Positions 1 through 8,300 of a stretch of 63,931 nucleotides of DNA are shown here, in pieces. The notes beneath the pieces are model-generated. The model was not told the origin of the DNA. It worked only from the letters and a program-made list of their open reading frames with translations, and ran no database searches. Source of the DNA: CAYWKU01 sp964459325 (GTDB lineage Bacteria; RBG-13-61-14; CAYWKU01); NCBI GenBank assembly GCA_964459325.1, contig CAYWKU010000019.1, positions 1 through 63,931 on the forward strand, in the 5' to 3' direction. The position numbers were made by a program, and so were the translations under genes. Every line of letters begins with the position of its first letter. Position 1 is the first letter of the stretch.

Positions 1-274
1 GACAGAGACCTGGAAATTCACGAAAAAACCCTTAAATCGAAAACCTGAAAGAATGACAGCGAGGCCAACTTACTAAACGCAGGATAAAATCTCTTAAGAG
101 CAGGAAAGAGTGTTTAAGATGAGACGACGTCCTGAGAAGAATGTTTGCATTTAAATGAAACTTCTCAGGAAAAGAGCCAATTCCTGAATTTACCCACAGT
201 TGTTTGCGTGGAGGCAAAATTTTCGCTTGCTCCTCCAGATGGAAAAGGCGGTTTTTTGCTTGAGGTGACATGCC
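1..274. other. Intergenic region upstream of aconitase with inverted repeat
   Basis: No coding region can be supported here. The one clear structure is a perfect 10-bp inverted repeat, TCCTGAGAAG at 130-139 and CTTCTCAGGA at 161-170, separated by 21 AT-rich bases. It could be an operator or a leader stem-loop for the aconitase gene that starts at 275. No convincing -35/-10 pair was found by eye. Confidence 0.5.
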
Positions 275-2206
275 ATGAAAGGAACGCTGGCACACAAGAT
301 TCTCGAATCTCACCTGGTGGAGGGAAGCCTCGAGCCCGGCGGGGAGGTCGGGATTCGTATAGACCAGACTTTACTGCAGGACGCCACCGGCACCATGGCC
401 GACTTGCAGTTCGAGGCGCTGGATATACCAAAGGCTAAGGCAAAGCCGGCGGTCAGTTACGTCGACCACAACATGCTCCAGACGGGATTCGAGAACATGG
501 ACGACCACTTGTTTCTCCAAACCTTTGCCAGAGCGCACGGTATTGTTTTTTCGAGGCCCGGCAACGGTATTTGTCACCAGGTTCACCTCGAGCGGTTTTC
601 GGCGCCGGGGCAGACGCTGCTGGGAGCAGATTCGCACACTCCCACTTGCGGCGGCGCCGGCATGCTCGCTATCGGCGCCGGCGGGCTGGACGTGGCGGTG
701 GCGATGGGCGGAGGGCCGTTTTACATCACCTGTCCGAAAATAGTCGGTGTTCGCCTTGAGGGGAAACTCCGGCCCTGGGTTACAGCCAAGGACATTATTC
801 TCGAAGTGCTCCGGCGAATCTCCGTGAAGGGCGGCGTGGGCAGGATACTTGAATATCACGGCCCCGGCATCGGCGGATTGCACGTTCCCGAAAGGGCCAC
901 TATTACCAACATGGGCGCGGAAACGGGCGCCACAACGTCCCTGTTCCCCTCCGACGAAATCACACGCTCATACTTTGCCATGCAGGGGCGCGAGAAGGAT
1001 TGGAAAGAAATGTCGCCGGAGCCGAACGCCGAATATGAGGAGCTTATCGAGGTCAACCTCGACGAAATCGAGCCGCTGGTGGCAATGCCACAAAGCCCCG
1101 ATAACGTGGCAAAGGTCAAGGACTGCGACGTGCCCGTGGTGCGGCAGGTAAACATCGGCTCCTGCACCAACTCATCCTACCGCGAGCTTATGGTCGTTGC
1201 AAAAATGCTGGATGGCAGGAAAATACCCCCGAGCGTCAGCTTTAATATTACCCCCGGCAGCAGGCAGGTGTTACGAATGTTGGCCGACGAAGGCGCGTTG
1301 GCTACTTTTGTGAACGCGGGCGCCCGGATACTCGAATCCGCGTGCGACGGGTGCATAGGAATGGGCAGCACGCCGGGGACGGGAGTGCATTCGGTGAGGA
1401 CGTATAACCGCAACTTCCCCGGACGCTCCGGCGCCAGGGACGACCTCGTTTACCTGGTCAGCCCCGAGACGGCCGCCGCTACAGCAATCACCGGCAAACT
1501 AACCGACCCGCGCGAGATGGGCGAGTATCCGGATGTGCCATGGCCCGAATTCTTCACTATCGACGATTCAATGCTGGCGCCGCCGGCGGACGACCCGGCG
1601 GGAGTGGAGGTGGTGCGAGGCCCGAATATCAAGCCGCTGCCGCTTAAAGAGCCGCCGGAAGACAATATCGAGGGGGAAGTTTTGCTTAAAGTGGGAAATA
1701 ACATCACCACAGACCATATAATGCCCGCGGGGCCGAAAATCCTGCCGCTGCGGTCGAATATCCCGGAAATCGCAGGGCATGTCTACGAACACGTGGATGA
1801 AACCTTCGCTTCCCGCGCAAGGGCCGCCGGCGGCGGCTTTATCGTCGGCGGGGACAACTACGGACAGGGAAGCAGCCGCGAGCATGCGGCGCTGGCGCCA
1901 ATGTACCTCGGCATAAAAGCCGTTTTCGCCACCGGCTTCGCCAGAATTCACAAGGCCAACCTCGTCAATTTCGGAATTGTGCCGCTTGAGCTGGAGGACG
2001 GGGCTTACGAAGTCATCGACCGGGGCGACACGCTGAAAATAACGAACCTACGCGAAAACCTTGAAGCCGGTAAAACACCAAAGGTGACTAATATTACAAA
2101 AGGCCGGAAGGTCGATGTGAAGCTGACCCTTACTGAACGCAACAGGAAAGTGCTGCTGGCGGGGGGGCTTTTAAATTACATAAAGGCTCAAGCCGGTGAA
2201 AAGTAA
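275..2206 (+). CDS. acn: Aconitate hydratase, short AcnA-type (643 aa)
   Basis: Interconverts citrate and isocitrate in the cytoplasm, feeding the TCA genes found at 21.5-29.2 kb. The sequence carries the aconitase hallmarks: GADSHT (residues 117-122), the three [4Fe-4S] cysteines C297 (in GSCTNSS), C357 and C360 (CDGCIGMG), and the swivel-domain loop GDNYGQGSSREHA (about 526-538). At 643 residues it is shorter than the roughly 890-residue E. coli AcnA and matches the compact aconitases of Aquifex-like and deltaproteobacterial genomes. The ATG at 275 follows GAGGTGA with proper spacing. The gene stands alone, and citrate synthase and isocitrate dehydrogenase are not in the window. Family is certain; paralogous use in another aconitase-type isomerase is unlikely. 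Confidence 0.95.
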   Translation: MKGTLAHKILESHLVEGSLEPGGEVGIRIDQTLLQDATGTMADLQFEALDIPKAKAKPAVSYVDHNMLQTGFENMDDHLFLQTFARAHGIVFSRPGNGICHQVHLERFSAPGQTLLGADSHTPTCGGAGMLAIGAGGLDVAVAMGGGPFYITCPKIVGVRLEGKLRPWVTAKDIILEVLRRISVKGGVGRILEYHGPGIGGLHVPERATITNMGAETGATTSLFPSDEITRSYFAMQGREKDWKEMSPEPNAEYEELIEVNLDEIEPLVAMPQSPDNVAKVKDCDVPVVRQVNIGSCTNSSYRELMVVAKMLDGRKIPPSVSFNITPGSRQVLRMLADEGALATFVNAGARILESACDGCIGMGSTPGTGVHSVRTYNRNFPGRSGARDDLVYLVSPETAAATAITGKLTDPREMGEYPDVPWPEFFTIDDSMLAPPADDPAGVEVVRGPNIKPLPLKEPPEDNIEGEVLLKVGNNITTDHIMPAGPKILPLRSNIPEIAGHVYEHVDETFASRARAAGGGFIVGGDNYGQGSSREHAALAPMYLGIKAVFATGFARIHKANLVNFGIVPLELEDGAYEVIDRGDTLKITNLRENLEAGKTPKVTNITKGRKVDVKLTLTERNRKVLLAGGLLNYIKAQAGEK

Positions 2207-2265
2207 TATAAGAGGCCGTTGCAAAACAGGCTTCAGGGGGAGAAAAGGCTTTTTTTCTATAGAGC

Positions 2266-2411
2266 AGGGTGTTGAAAAATGCTATTTTTCGTAACGCTGG
2301 CATCCTTCTCAGGCCGCATGGCTTGCCGGCAAAAGGCGCCTTAATAAAATCAGCTACTTACAAGTGCCGCCAGGGATGGCGGCGTTACGTTTCTGACTTT
2401 TTCAACACCCT
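2266..2411. repeat. MITE-like inverted-repeat element, copy 1 (146 bp)
   Basis: Bounded by a perfect 14-bp terminal inverted repeat: AGGGTGTTGAAAAA at the left, TTTTTCAACACCCT at the right. The interior includes a second palindrome (CCGCCAGGGATGGCGG). A second copy lies at 54843-54965 with the same ends and interior apart from about 24 missing bases in the middle, so this is a dispersed non-coding element. An open frame begins inside it, but it has no coding features and crosses the groES promoter. Confidence 0.85.
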
Positions 2412-2575
2412 CTTAGCTGGCCGAGAACGTCTTTTCCAGACAAGGGGTTTATCTTCGGCGTGGGGAAAGTCAACGATTCCCGGGCAATATATCATATTTT
2501 GCGCCGCCTTTATTGAATCTCACCTCAAAGCTCATACCTGCCCGGAATTTTTGAAAAAATCGGGCCTATGGGTAC

Positions 2576-2604
2576 TTGAAAAAAACCGGGGAAGTGACTA
2601 TAAT
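2576..2604 (+). promoter_or_regulatory. Sigma-70 promoter of groES-groEL
   Basis: TTGAAA (2576-2581), a 17-bp spacer and a consensus TATAAT (2599-2604). The CIRCE operator starts nine bases downstream, where the transcript should begin, which is the usual layout for HrcA-controlled chaperonin genes. Confidence 0.85.
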
Positions 2605-2612
2605 ATAAATCG

Positions 2613-2639
2613 CTGGCACTCAACAGCTTTGAGTGCCAA
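2613..2639 (+). promoter_or_regulatory. CIRCE element (HrcA operator)
   Basis: CTGGCACTC, nine bases, GAGTGCCAA. This is the 9-9-9 architecture of CIRCE, with GCACTC/GAGTGC cores intact and a single arm mismatch. It predicts heat-shock repression of groESL by HrcA; hrcA itself is not in the window. Confidence 0.9.
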
Positions 2640-2730
2640 AGTGGGCGGCAACCCTGTTTATCTAACTATTTCACACATTTAACCACTTCTCTGAAAGTGG
2701 GACGACTATATCGTTAGGAGGTAAGGCCGT

Positions 2731-3021
2731 ATGAAACTGAAACCGCTGCGAGACCGCGTTATCGTGAAACGAGCGGAAGAAGGCGAAAAGACAAAGGGCG
2801 GTATCGTCATACCCGAGACCGCAAAGGAAACACCCGGCGAGGGCGAAGTCATCGCCGTCGGCTCCGGGAAAGTCATGGACGACGGCTCCGTCAGAAGGCC
2901 GGAAGTCAAGGTAGGCGACAGGGTCATTTTCGCAAAGTACGCAGGCAACGAAGTCAGCCTGGAAGGCGAAGAGTACCTCGTTATGAGGGAAGAAGAAATT
3001 CTCGGTGTCATCGGCAAGTGA
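2731..3021 (+). CDS. groS: Co-chaperonin GroES (10 kDa)
   Basis: Seven-subunit lid of the GroEL folding chamber. The 96-residue protein shows the family N-terminus (KLKPLRDRVIVKR), the mobile loop followed by KETPGEGEV, and the C-terminal YLVMREEEILGVI. Length is normal. The start ATG is preceded by TAGGAGGT. It is first in a two-gene operon with groEL 31 bases downstream, driven by the promoter and CIRCE operator at 2576-2639. Confidence 0.98.
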   Translation: MKLKPLRDRVIVKRAEEGEKTKGGIVIPETAKETPGEGEVIAVGSGKVMDDGSVRRPEVKVGDRVIFAKYAGNEVSLEGEEYLVMREEEILGVIGK

Positions 3022-3052
3022 GCGCATCACTGCCCGAAGGAGGTAAATAAAA

Positions 3053-4678
3053 ATGCCCGCCAAGGAACTATTGTTTGCCGAAGAGGCAAGGAAAAAAATA
3101 TCGGACGGCGTTAACGCACTGGCCAACGCGGTTAAGGTTACCCTGGGGCCGAAGGGCCGCAACGTGGTCATCGAAAAGAGCTTCGGCTCACCCACCGTCA
3201 CCAAGGACGGCGTCACCGTGGCCAAGGAAATCGAGCTGGAGGACAAGTTCGAAAACATGGGCGCACAGATGGTGCGCGAGGTGGCCAGCAAAACCAGCGA
3301 CGACGCCGGCGACGGCACCACCACCGCCACCGTGCTGGCACAGTCCATATTCACCGAGGGCATGAGGCTGGTGGCAGCGGGCGCAAGCCCCATGGAAATC
3401 AAGCGCGGCATGGACAAGGCCGTGGAAACCGTAGTCGGAGAGCTCAAAAAAATCAGCCACCCCACCAAGGACCGTAACGAAATCGCACAAGTGGGCGCTA
3501 TCAGCGCAAACAACGACAAGATGATTGGCGAAATCATCGCCGAGGCCATGGACAAGGTCGGCAAGGAAGGCGTCATCACCGTCGAAGAGGCCAAGAGCAT
3601 GGAAACCAGCCTGGACGTGGTCGAAGGAATGCAGTTCGACCGCGGATACCTGTCTCCGTACTTCATTACCGACCCGGACAGGATGGAAGTGGTGCTCGAC
3701 GAGCCTTACGTGCTGTTGCACGAAAAGAAAATCTCGGTGATGAAGGACCTGCTTCCGCTGCTCGAAAAACTCGCCCAGACCGGCAGACCGGTGCTTATCA
3801 TGGCCGAGGACGTGGAGGGCGAAGCGCTGGCCACCCTGGTGGTCAACAAGCTAAAGGGCGTACTGAAAGTCGCCGCCGTAAAAGCCCCCGGCTTCGGCGA
3901 GCGCCGCAAGGCTATGCTCGGGGACATCGCCACACTCACCGGAGGACAGCTCATCGCCGAGGAGCTCGGGTTCAAGCTGGAAAACATCGACATCAAGGAC
4001 CTGGGCGAAGCCAAGCGCATAGTTATCGACAAGGACAACACCACCATCGTGGAAGGCAAGGGCAAAAAGGCCGACATCGCCGCCCGGGTCAAGCAAATCC
4101 GTACCCAGATTGACGAAACAACCAGCGATTACGACCGCGAAAAACTCCAGGAGCGGCTGGCAAAGCTGGTGGGCGGCGTCGCCGTCATCAACGTCGGCGC
4201 GGCCACCGAGGCCGAGATGAAGGAGAAGAAGGCCCGCGTCGAAGACGCCCTCAACGCCACCCGCGCAGCGGTCGAGGAAGGCGTGGTGCCCGGCGGCGGC
4301 GTGGCTTTCATACGTTGCCTGAGCGCGCTGGACAAGCTCAAGCTCGAAGGCGACCAGCGCTTCGGGGCCAATATCATCAAGCGCTCGCTGGAGGAGCCGT
4401 TGCGGTGGATAGCCTCCAACGCCGGCCAGGACGCCTCCATCGTGGTGGACAAGGTGAAAACCGGCAAGGACGCTTACGGCTTCAACGCCGCCACCGAAAC
4501 TTACGAGGACCTTATCAAGGGCGGCATCATCGACCCGACCAAGGTCGCCCGAAACGCCATGCAGAACGCCGCCTCCGTGGCGGGACTCTTGATTACCACC
4601 GAGGCCATGATAACCGAAAAGGCGGAAGAAAAGGGCCACGGCGGCTATGGAGCCGGAGGCATGGGCGGAATGTACTGA
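3053..4678 (+). CDS. groL: Chaperonin GroEL (60 kDa)
   Basis: ATP-dependent cytoplasmic chaperonin that works with GroES. The 541-residue protein has the nucleotide-binding GDGTTTATVLAQ segment, TLGPKGRNVV near the N-terminus, VVPGGGVAF, and a C-terminal GGM tail (GAGGMGGMY). The start ATG follows AAGGAGGT. An intrinsic terminator lies about 30 bases after the stop, so the transcript is probably just groES-groEL. Nothing about the protein is unusual. Confidence 0.98.
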   Translation: MPAKELLFAEEARKKISDGVNALANAVKVTLGPKGRNVVIEKSFGSPTVTKDGVTVAKEIELEDKFENMGAQMVREVASKTSDDAGDGTTTATVLAQSIFTEGMRLVAAGASPMEIKRGMDKAVETVVGELKKISHPTKDRNEIAQVGAISANNDKMIGEIIAEAMDKVGKEGVITVEEAKSMETSLDVVEGMQFDRGYLSPYFITDPDRMEVVLDEPYVLLHEKKISVMKDLLPLLEKLAQTGRPVLIMAEDVEGEALATLVVNKLKGVLKVAAVKAPGFGERRKAMLGDIATLTGGQLIAEELGFKLENIDIKDLGEAKRIVIDKDNTTIVEGKGKKADIAARVKQIRTQIDETTSDYDREKLQERLAKLVGGVAVINVGAATEAEMKEKKARVEDALNATRAAVEEGVVPGGGVAFIRCLSALDKLKLEGDQRFGANIIKRSLEEPLRWIASNAGQDASIVVDKVKTGKDAYGFNAATETYEDLIKGGIIDPTKVARNAMQNAASVAGLLITTEAMITEKAEEKGHGGYGAGGMGGMY

Positions 4679-4709
4679 TTCGACATAGAGTCATCAAATC
4701 GAGACAAGG

Positions 4710-4738
4710 GGAGCGCCTTCGACGGGCGCTCCTTTTTT
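4710..4738 (+). terminator. Intrinsic terminator of groESL
   Basis: GGAGCGCC (4710-4717) pairs with GGCGCTCC (4725-4732) around a 7-base loop, and is followed immediately by six T residues. Confidence 0.9.
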
Positions 4739-4814
4739 GTATGATAGGCGTTGTCAGTTCATGAGATGGCCCTTTTGCATGACGGGAAACCCGCCGACTG
4801 ACGAGCACGGCGCC

Positions 4815-4874
4815 TGTAGAATATTCTACAACGTTGTAGAATATTCTACAAAGTTGTAGAAAAAGTTGTAGAAT
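4815..4874. repeat. Tandem palindromes TGTAGAATATTCTACA upstream of the R-M locus
   Basis: A perfect 16-bp palindrome, TGTAGAATATTCTACA, occurs at 4815-4830 and again at 4835-4850. Half-sites TTGTAGAA follow at about 4854 and 4866. The regular 20-bp spacing (two helical turns) looks like a multi-site operator. No gene starts close by; the next CDS begins 460 bases downstream, so the target is unknown. Confidence 0.6.
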
Positions 4875-4901
4875 TCGGTTGATGAAATTTTGTGCAACGA
4901 C

Positions 4902-5099
4902 TAGCCCGGCTTAAAGCAACCCGTAAGGGCCACCCTGCCCGCCGCGCATGGCAGGCCCGACACTCCTGTCGGGCTATAAATGGCATGGGCGACAAGAGTG
5001 CCGCCCCTACCATAACCGGGAGCGGGTAGCCCGGCTTAAACCGAAAGCGTAAGCCCGGCCGTGGCCGTAAGGCGCGAGCCGGGGCCGCCGAAGGCACGG
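4902..5099. repeat. GC-rich palindromic intergenic repeats
   Basis: Non-coding stretch built of short repeats. TAGCCCGGCTTAAA occurs at 4902-4915 and 5027-5040. A hairpin CCCGACA-CTCC-TGTCGGG lies at 4956-4973. GCCCGGCC/GGCCGTGGCCG-type palindromes follow. No open frame with coding character is present. It resembles eroded REP-like material next to the R-M gene. Confidence 0.5.
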
Positions 5100-5156
5100 A
5101 GAAATTGTATTGACAACCGTCATATCAACCTTTACTATTCTCAGGCATACGGCTCA

Positions 5157-5311
5157 GACAAGGGGTTTCAACCCCTTGCCGACCGGAACACAAAGAAGGC
5201 AATGGGCTAAAGCCCATTGTCCATAGCCAGGTTTAGACAAGGGGCTTCAGCAAGACAAGGGGCTTCAGCAAGACAAGGGGCTTCAGCAAGACAAGGGGCT
5301 TCAGCCCCTTG
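5157..5311. repeat. REP-like palindrome array upstream of the R-M/transposase gene
   Basis: Two palindrome types are present. Type A (GACAAGGGGTTTCAACCCC then TTG) lies at 5157-5180, and type B (GCAATGGGCTAAAGCCCATT then GTCC) at 5199-5222, separated by a spacer that recurs inside the downstream gene. Three tandem 18-bp units AGACAAGGGGCTTCAGCA at 5235-5288 are then capped by a full palindrome at 5289-5311. The arrangement of paired, inverted and tandem REP units resembles BIMEs. It ends about 20 bases before the start codon at 5331. Confidence 0.85.
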
Positions 5312-5330
5312 CCCGTAGTGAAGAAAAAGA

Positions 5331-8300
5331 ATGAGCGCGCCTAAAGAAATAAACGAGCTGGTCGAAAGGTTCGACCGTAATATAAATTCCTACAAATCCC
5401 AGGAGTATAACGAAGCTCAACTGAGGAACGAATTTATAAATCCCTTCTTCGAAGCGCTCGGTTGGGACATCTACAATAAATCCGGCTATGCCGAACCCTA
5501 CAAGGACGTCATCCACGAGTACACGCTGAAAGTCGGAGACACGGCGAAAGCGCCGGATTACTGTTTCCGCATCGGCGGCGTCCGCAAGTTCTTCGTCGAG
5601 ACCAAAAAGCCCGCCGTCAATATCCGCCACGACGCAAGCCCCGCATATCAATTACGCCGCTATGCGTGGAGCGCCAAGCTGCCGTTGAGCGTGCTTACCG
5701 ATTTCGAGGAGTTTTCGGTTTATGATTGCCGGGTGAAGCCGCAGAAAACCGACAAAGCGGGGTCCGCCCGTACGCTCTACATCGGCTATCGCGACTACCC
5801 GGAAAAGTGGGAAGAAATAGCCTCTATATTCGGCCGCGAAGCCATCCCGAAAGGTTCCTTCGACAAATACGTTCAGAGCGCGAAACGCAAAAAGGGCACC
5901 ATCGAAGTAGACGAAGCCTTTCTCGCCGAAATCGAAAAATGGCGAAACATGCTGGCCCGAAACCTGGCACTACGAAATCCGAAACTATCGCAACGCGAGC
6001 TGAATTACGCCGTCCAGGTAACCATAGACCGCATCATATTTCTGAGAATCTGCGAAGACAGGGGCATCGAAAATTACGGCCGCCTCATGGCGCTGCAAAA
6101 CGGCGAAAACGTCTACCGGCGGCTGATGGAATATTTCACCGACGCCGACGACAAATACAACTCCGGCCTCTTCCATTTCAGCGCCGAACGGGGCAGGAAG
6201 GCCGAGCCGGACAGGCTCACGCCCAAACTCCATATCGACGACAAGGTGCTCAAGGACATCGTAAAAAATCTCTACTACCCCGACTGCCCCTACGAATTCT
6301 CGGTGCTCCCCGCCGACATACTCGGGCATGTATACGAGCAGTTCCTCGGAAAGGTAATCAGGCTCACCAAGGGTCATCGCGCGGTCGTGGACGACAAGCC
6401 GGAAGTCAAAAAGGCGGGCGGCGTTTATTACACGCCAACCTACGTAGTGGACTACATCGTCTCGAACACGGTAGGAAAACTGCTCGAAGGCAAAAAGCCC
6501 GGCCCGCGCGGCGGCGCGAGCAAGCTGAAAATACTCGACCCCGCCTGCGGCTCCGGCTCGTTCCTCATAGCGGCATACCGATACCTCCTCGACTGGCACC
6601 GCGACAGGTATGCCGAGGAGGGGTCGAAAAAGCACAGGAACCGAATCTACAGGGTTAAAGAGGACGAATGGCGGCTCACCACCGCCGAGAAAAAACGCAT
6701 ACTGCTCAACAATATATACGGCGTGGACATTGACCCGCAGGCCGTCGAGGTCACCAAGCTGTCGCTGCTGCTCAAAGTCCTCGAAGGCGAAAACGAGGAG
6801 ACCATAAACAGACAACTGAAATTCTTCCGGGAAAGAGCATTGCCCGATTTGTCCGACAACATCAGGTGCGGAAACTCCCTCATCGGTCCCGACTTCTACG
6901 AAAACCGGCAGATGAACCTGCTCGATGAAGAAGAAATACTGCGCATCAACGCCTTCGACTGGAGCTCCGAGTTCCCCGGTATTTTTAAGGGAAACTCCCG
7001 ACATCTGTGGTTCATAACTTTTGTAACCCACAATTCCAGGGTGTCGGAGCGCATGGTTAAATTCGGTGTTGAAGGCGGCGTTCCTCTTGTTTTTACCCCG
7101 GATGGTCAGATTTTAATCGCTGAAAAAATAATAGAAGCGATTCAAAAATACAGTATTAAAACGGTGGCGTTGAACGTGTTGCCCGACCACATCCACATGA
7201 TTATTGCCGCACATTCGGAGAAAGATTTAAGCGAGAAGGTACGAAAAATAAAGGGTTACAGCGCAAAAGCCTTCAAGCAAGACAAGGGGCTTCAGCAAGA
7301 CAAGGGGCTTCAGCCCCTTGAACCCCAAGGGGTTAAAACCCCTTGTCCGTCGGCAGGGTCAGACAAGGGGCTTCAGCAAGACAAGGGGCTTCAGCCCCTT
7401 GACCCCCAAGGGGTTAAAACCCCTTGTCCATCGGAGATACCGGACAAGGGGCTTAAGCCCCTTGCCGACCCGGAACCCAAAGAAGGCAATGGGCTAAAGC
7501 CCATTGTCCAAAGTGGAGGAAAGATATGGGCACAAAAATTCAACCGAAAATTAATCGAAGACGAAGAGTCTCTGAACCAATTTATCGAATATGTCCAAAA
7601 CAATCACTTGAAACACAGGGAACATTGGGGTGAATGGTTACTTGAAGTATGGGACAAGGGGCTTAAGCCCCTTGTCTCGAAAGAATGCGTAACGGCTGAC
7701 GAAGCCGCCCGGCAAGAAGGCGGCTTCGACGCCGTCATCGGTAACCCGCCGTACGTCAGGCAGGAAGCTCTCGGAGACGTAAAGGAATATTTCAGCGATA
7801 GGTATAAAACTTATCACGGCACGGCCGACCTTTACGTTTACTTCATCGAGAAAGGACTGACCCTGCTCAAAGAAGGCGGTTACTTCGGATATATCGTCTC
7901 CAACAAGTGGATGCGGGCGAACTATGGAAAACCGCTCCGGGGCTGGCTGAAAGACAAAAACATCGTCGAGCTGGACGACTTCGGCGACGCTCCCGTATTT
8001 GCCGGCGCCACCACCTACCCCTGCCTGCTCTTCGTAAAAAACTCGAAACCCGAAAACAAATTCACCTCGTGCAAAATCAAAACCCCCGACTTCCGAAAAA
8101 CGCTGCCGGAATACATAGCCGAAAACTGCTATAAGATAAACAAAAATTCCCTCTACGACTCCGGATGGTCGCTGGCCGAGCCCGCCACACAGAAACTGCT
8201 CGATAAAATCAAATCCAAAGGCGCCCCGCTCGGCGAATACGTGGATAATAAAATCTTCTATGGCATTAAAACCGGCCTGAACGAAGCCTTTGTCATAGAC

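Larger units (their letters stand above)
6996..7676 (+). mobile_element. In-frame RAYT/IS200-like Y1 transposase domain inside the R-M gene
   Basis: From about 6996 the protein switches from methylase to a Y1 (HUH) transposase pattern. The N-terminal strand reads LWFITFVTHNSRVSERMV, then LPDHIHMII carries the HUH metal site. A QKFNRKLI segment follows, and FIEYVQNNHLKH carries the candidate catalytic tyrosine Y754. After 7676 the methylase resumes and reaches NPPY. This is the family of REP-associated tyrosine transposases known to bind and cleave REP hairpins. No terminal repeats, independent start codon or RBS were seen, so it appears to exist only as part of the fusion. Confidence 0.8.

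Noticed and set aside
2269..2682. 137-residue open frame downstream of acn
   Set aside because: It begins inside the MITE-like element, runs across the groESL promoter and CIRCE operator and matches no protein pattern.
5235..5311. Tandem repeats considered as a CRISPR array
   Set aside because: Units are directly adjacent with no unique spacers, and no cas genes are present.
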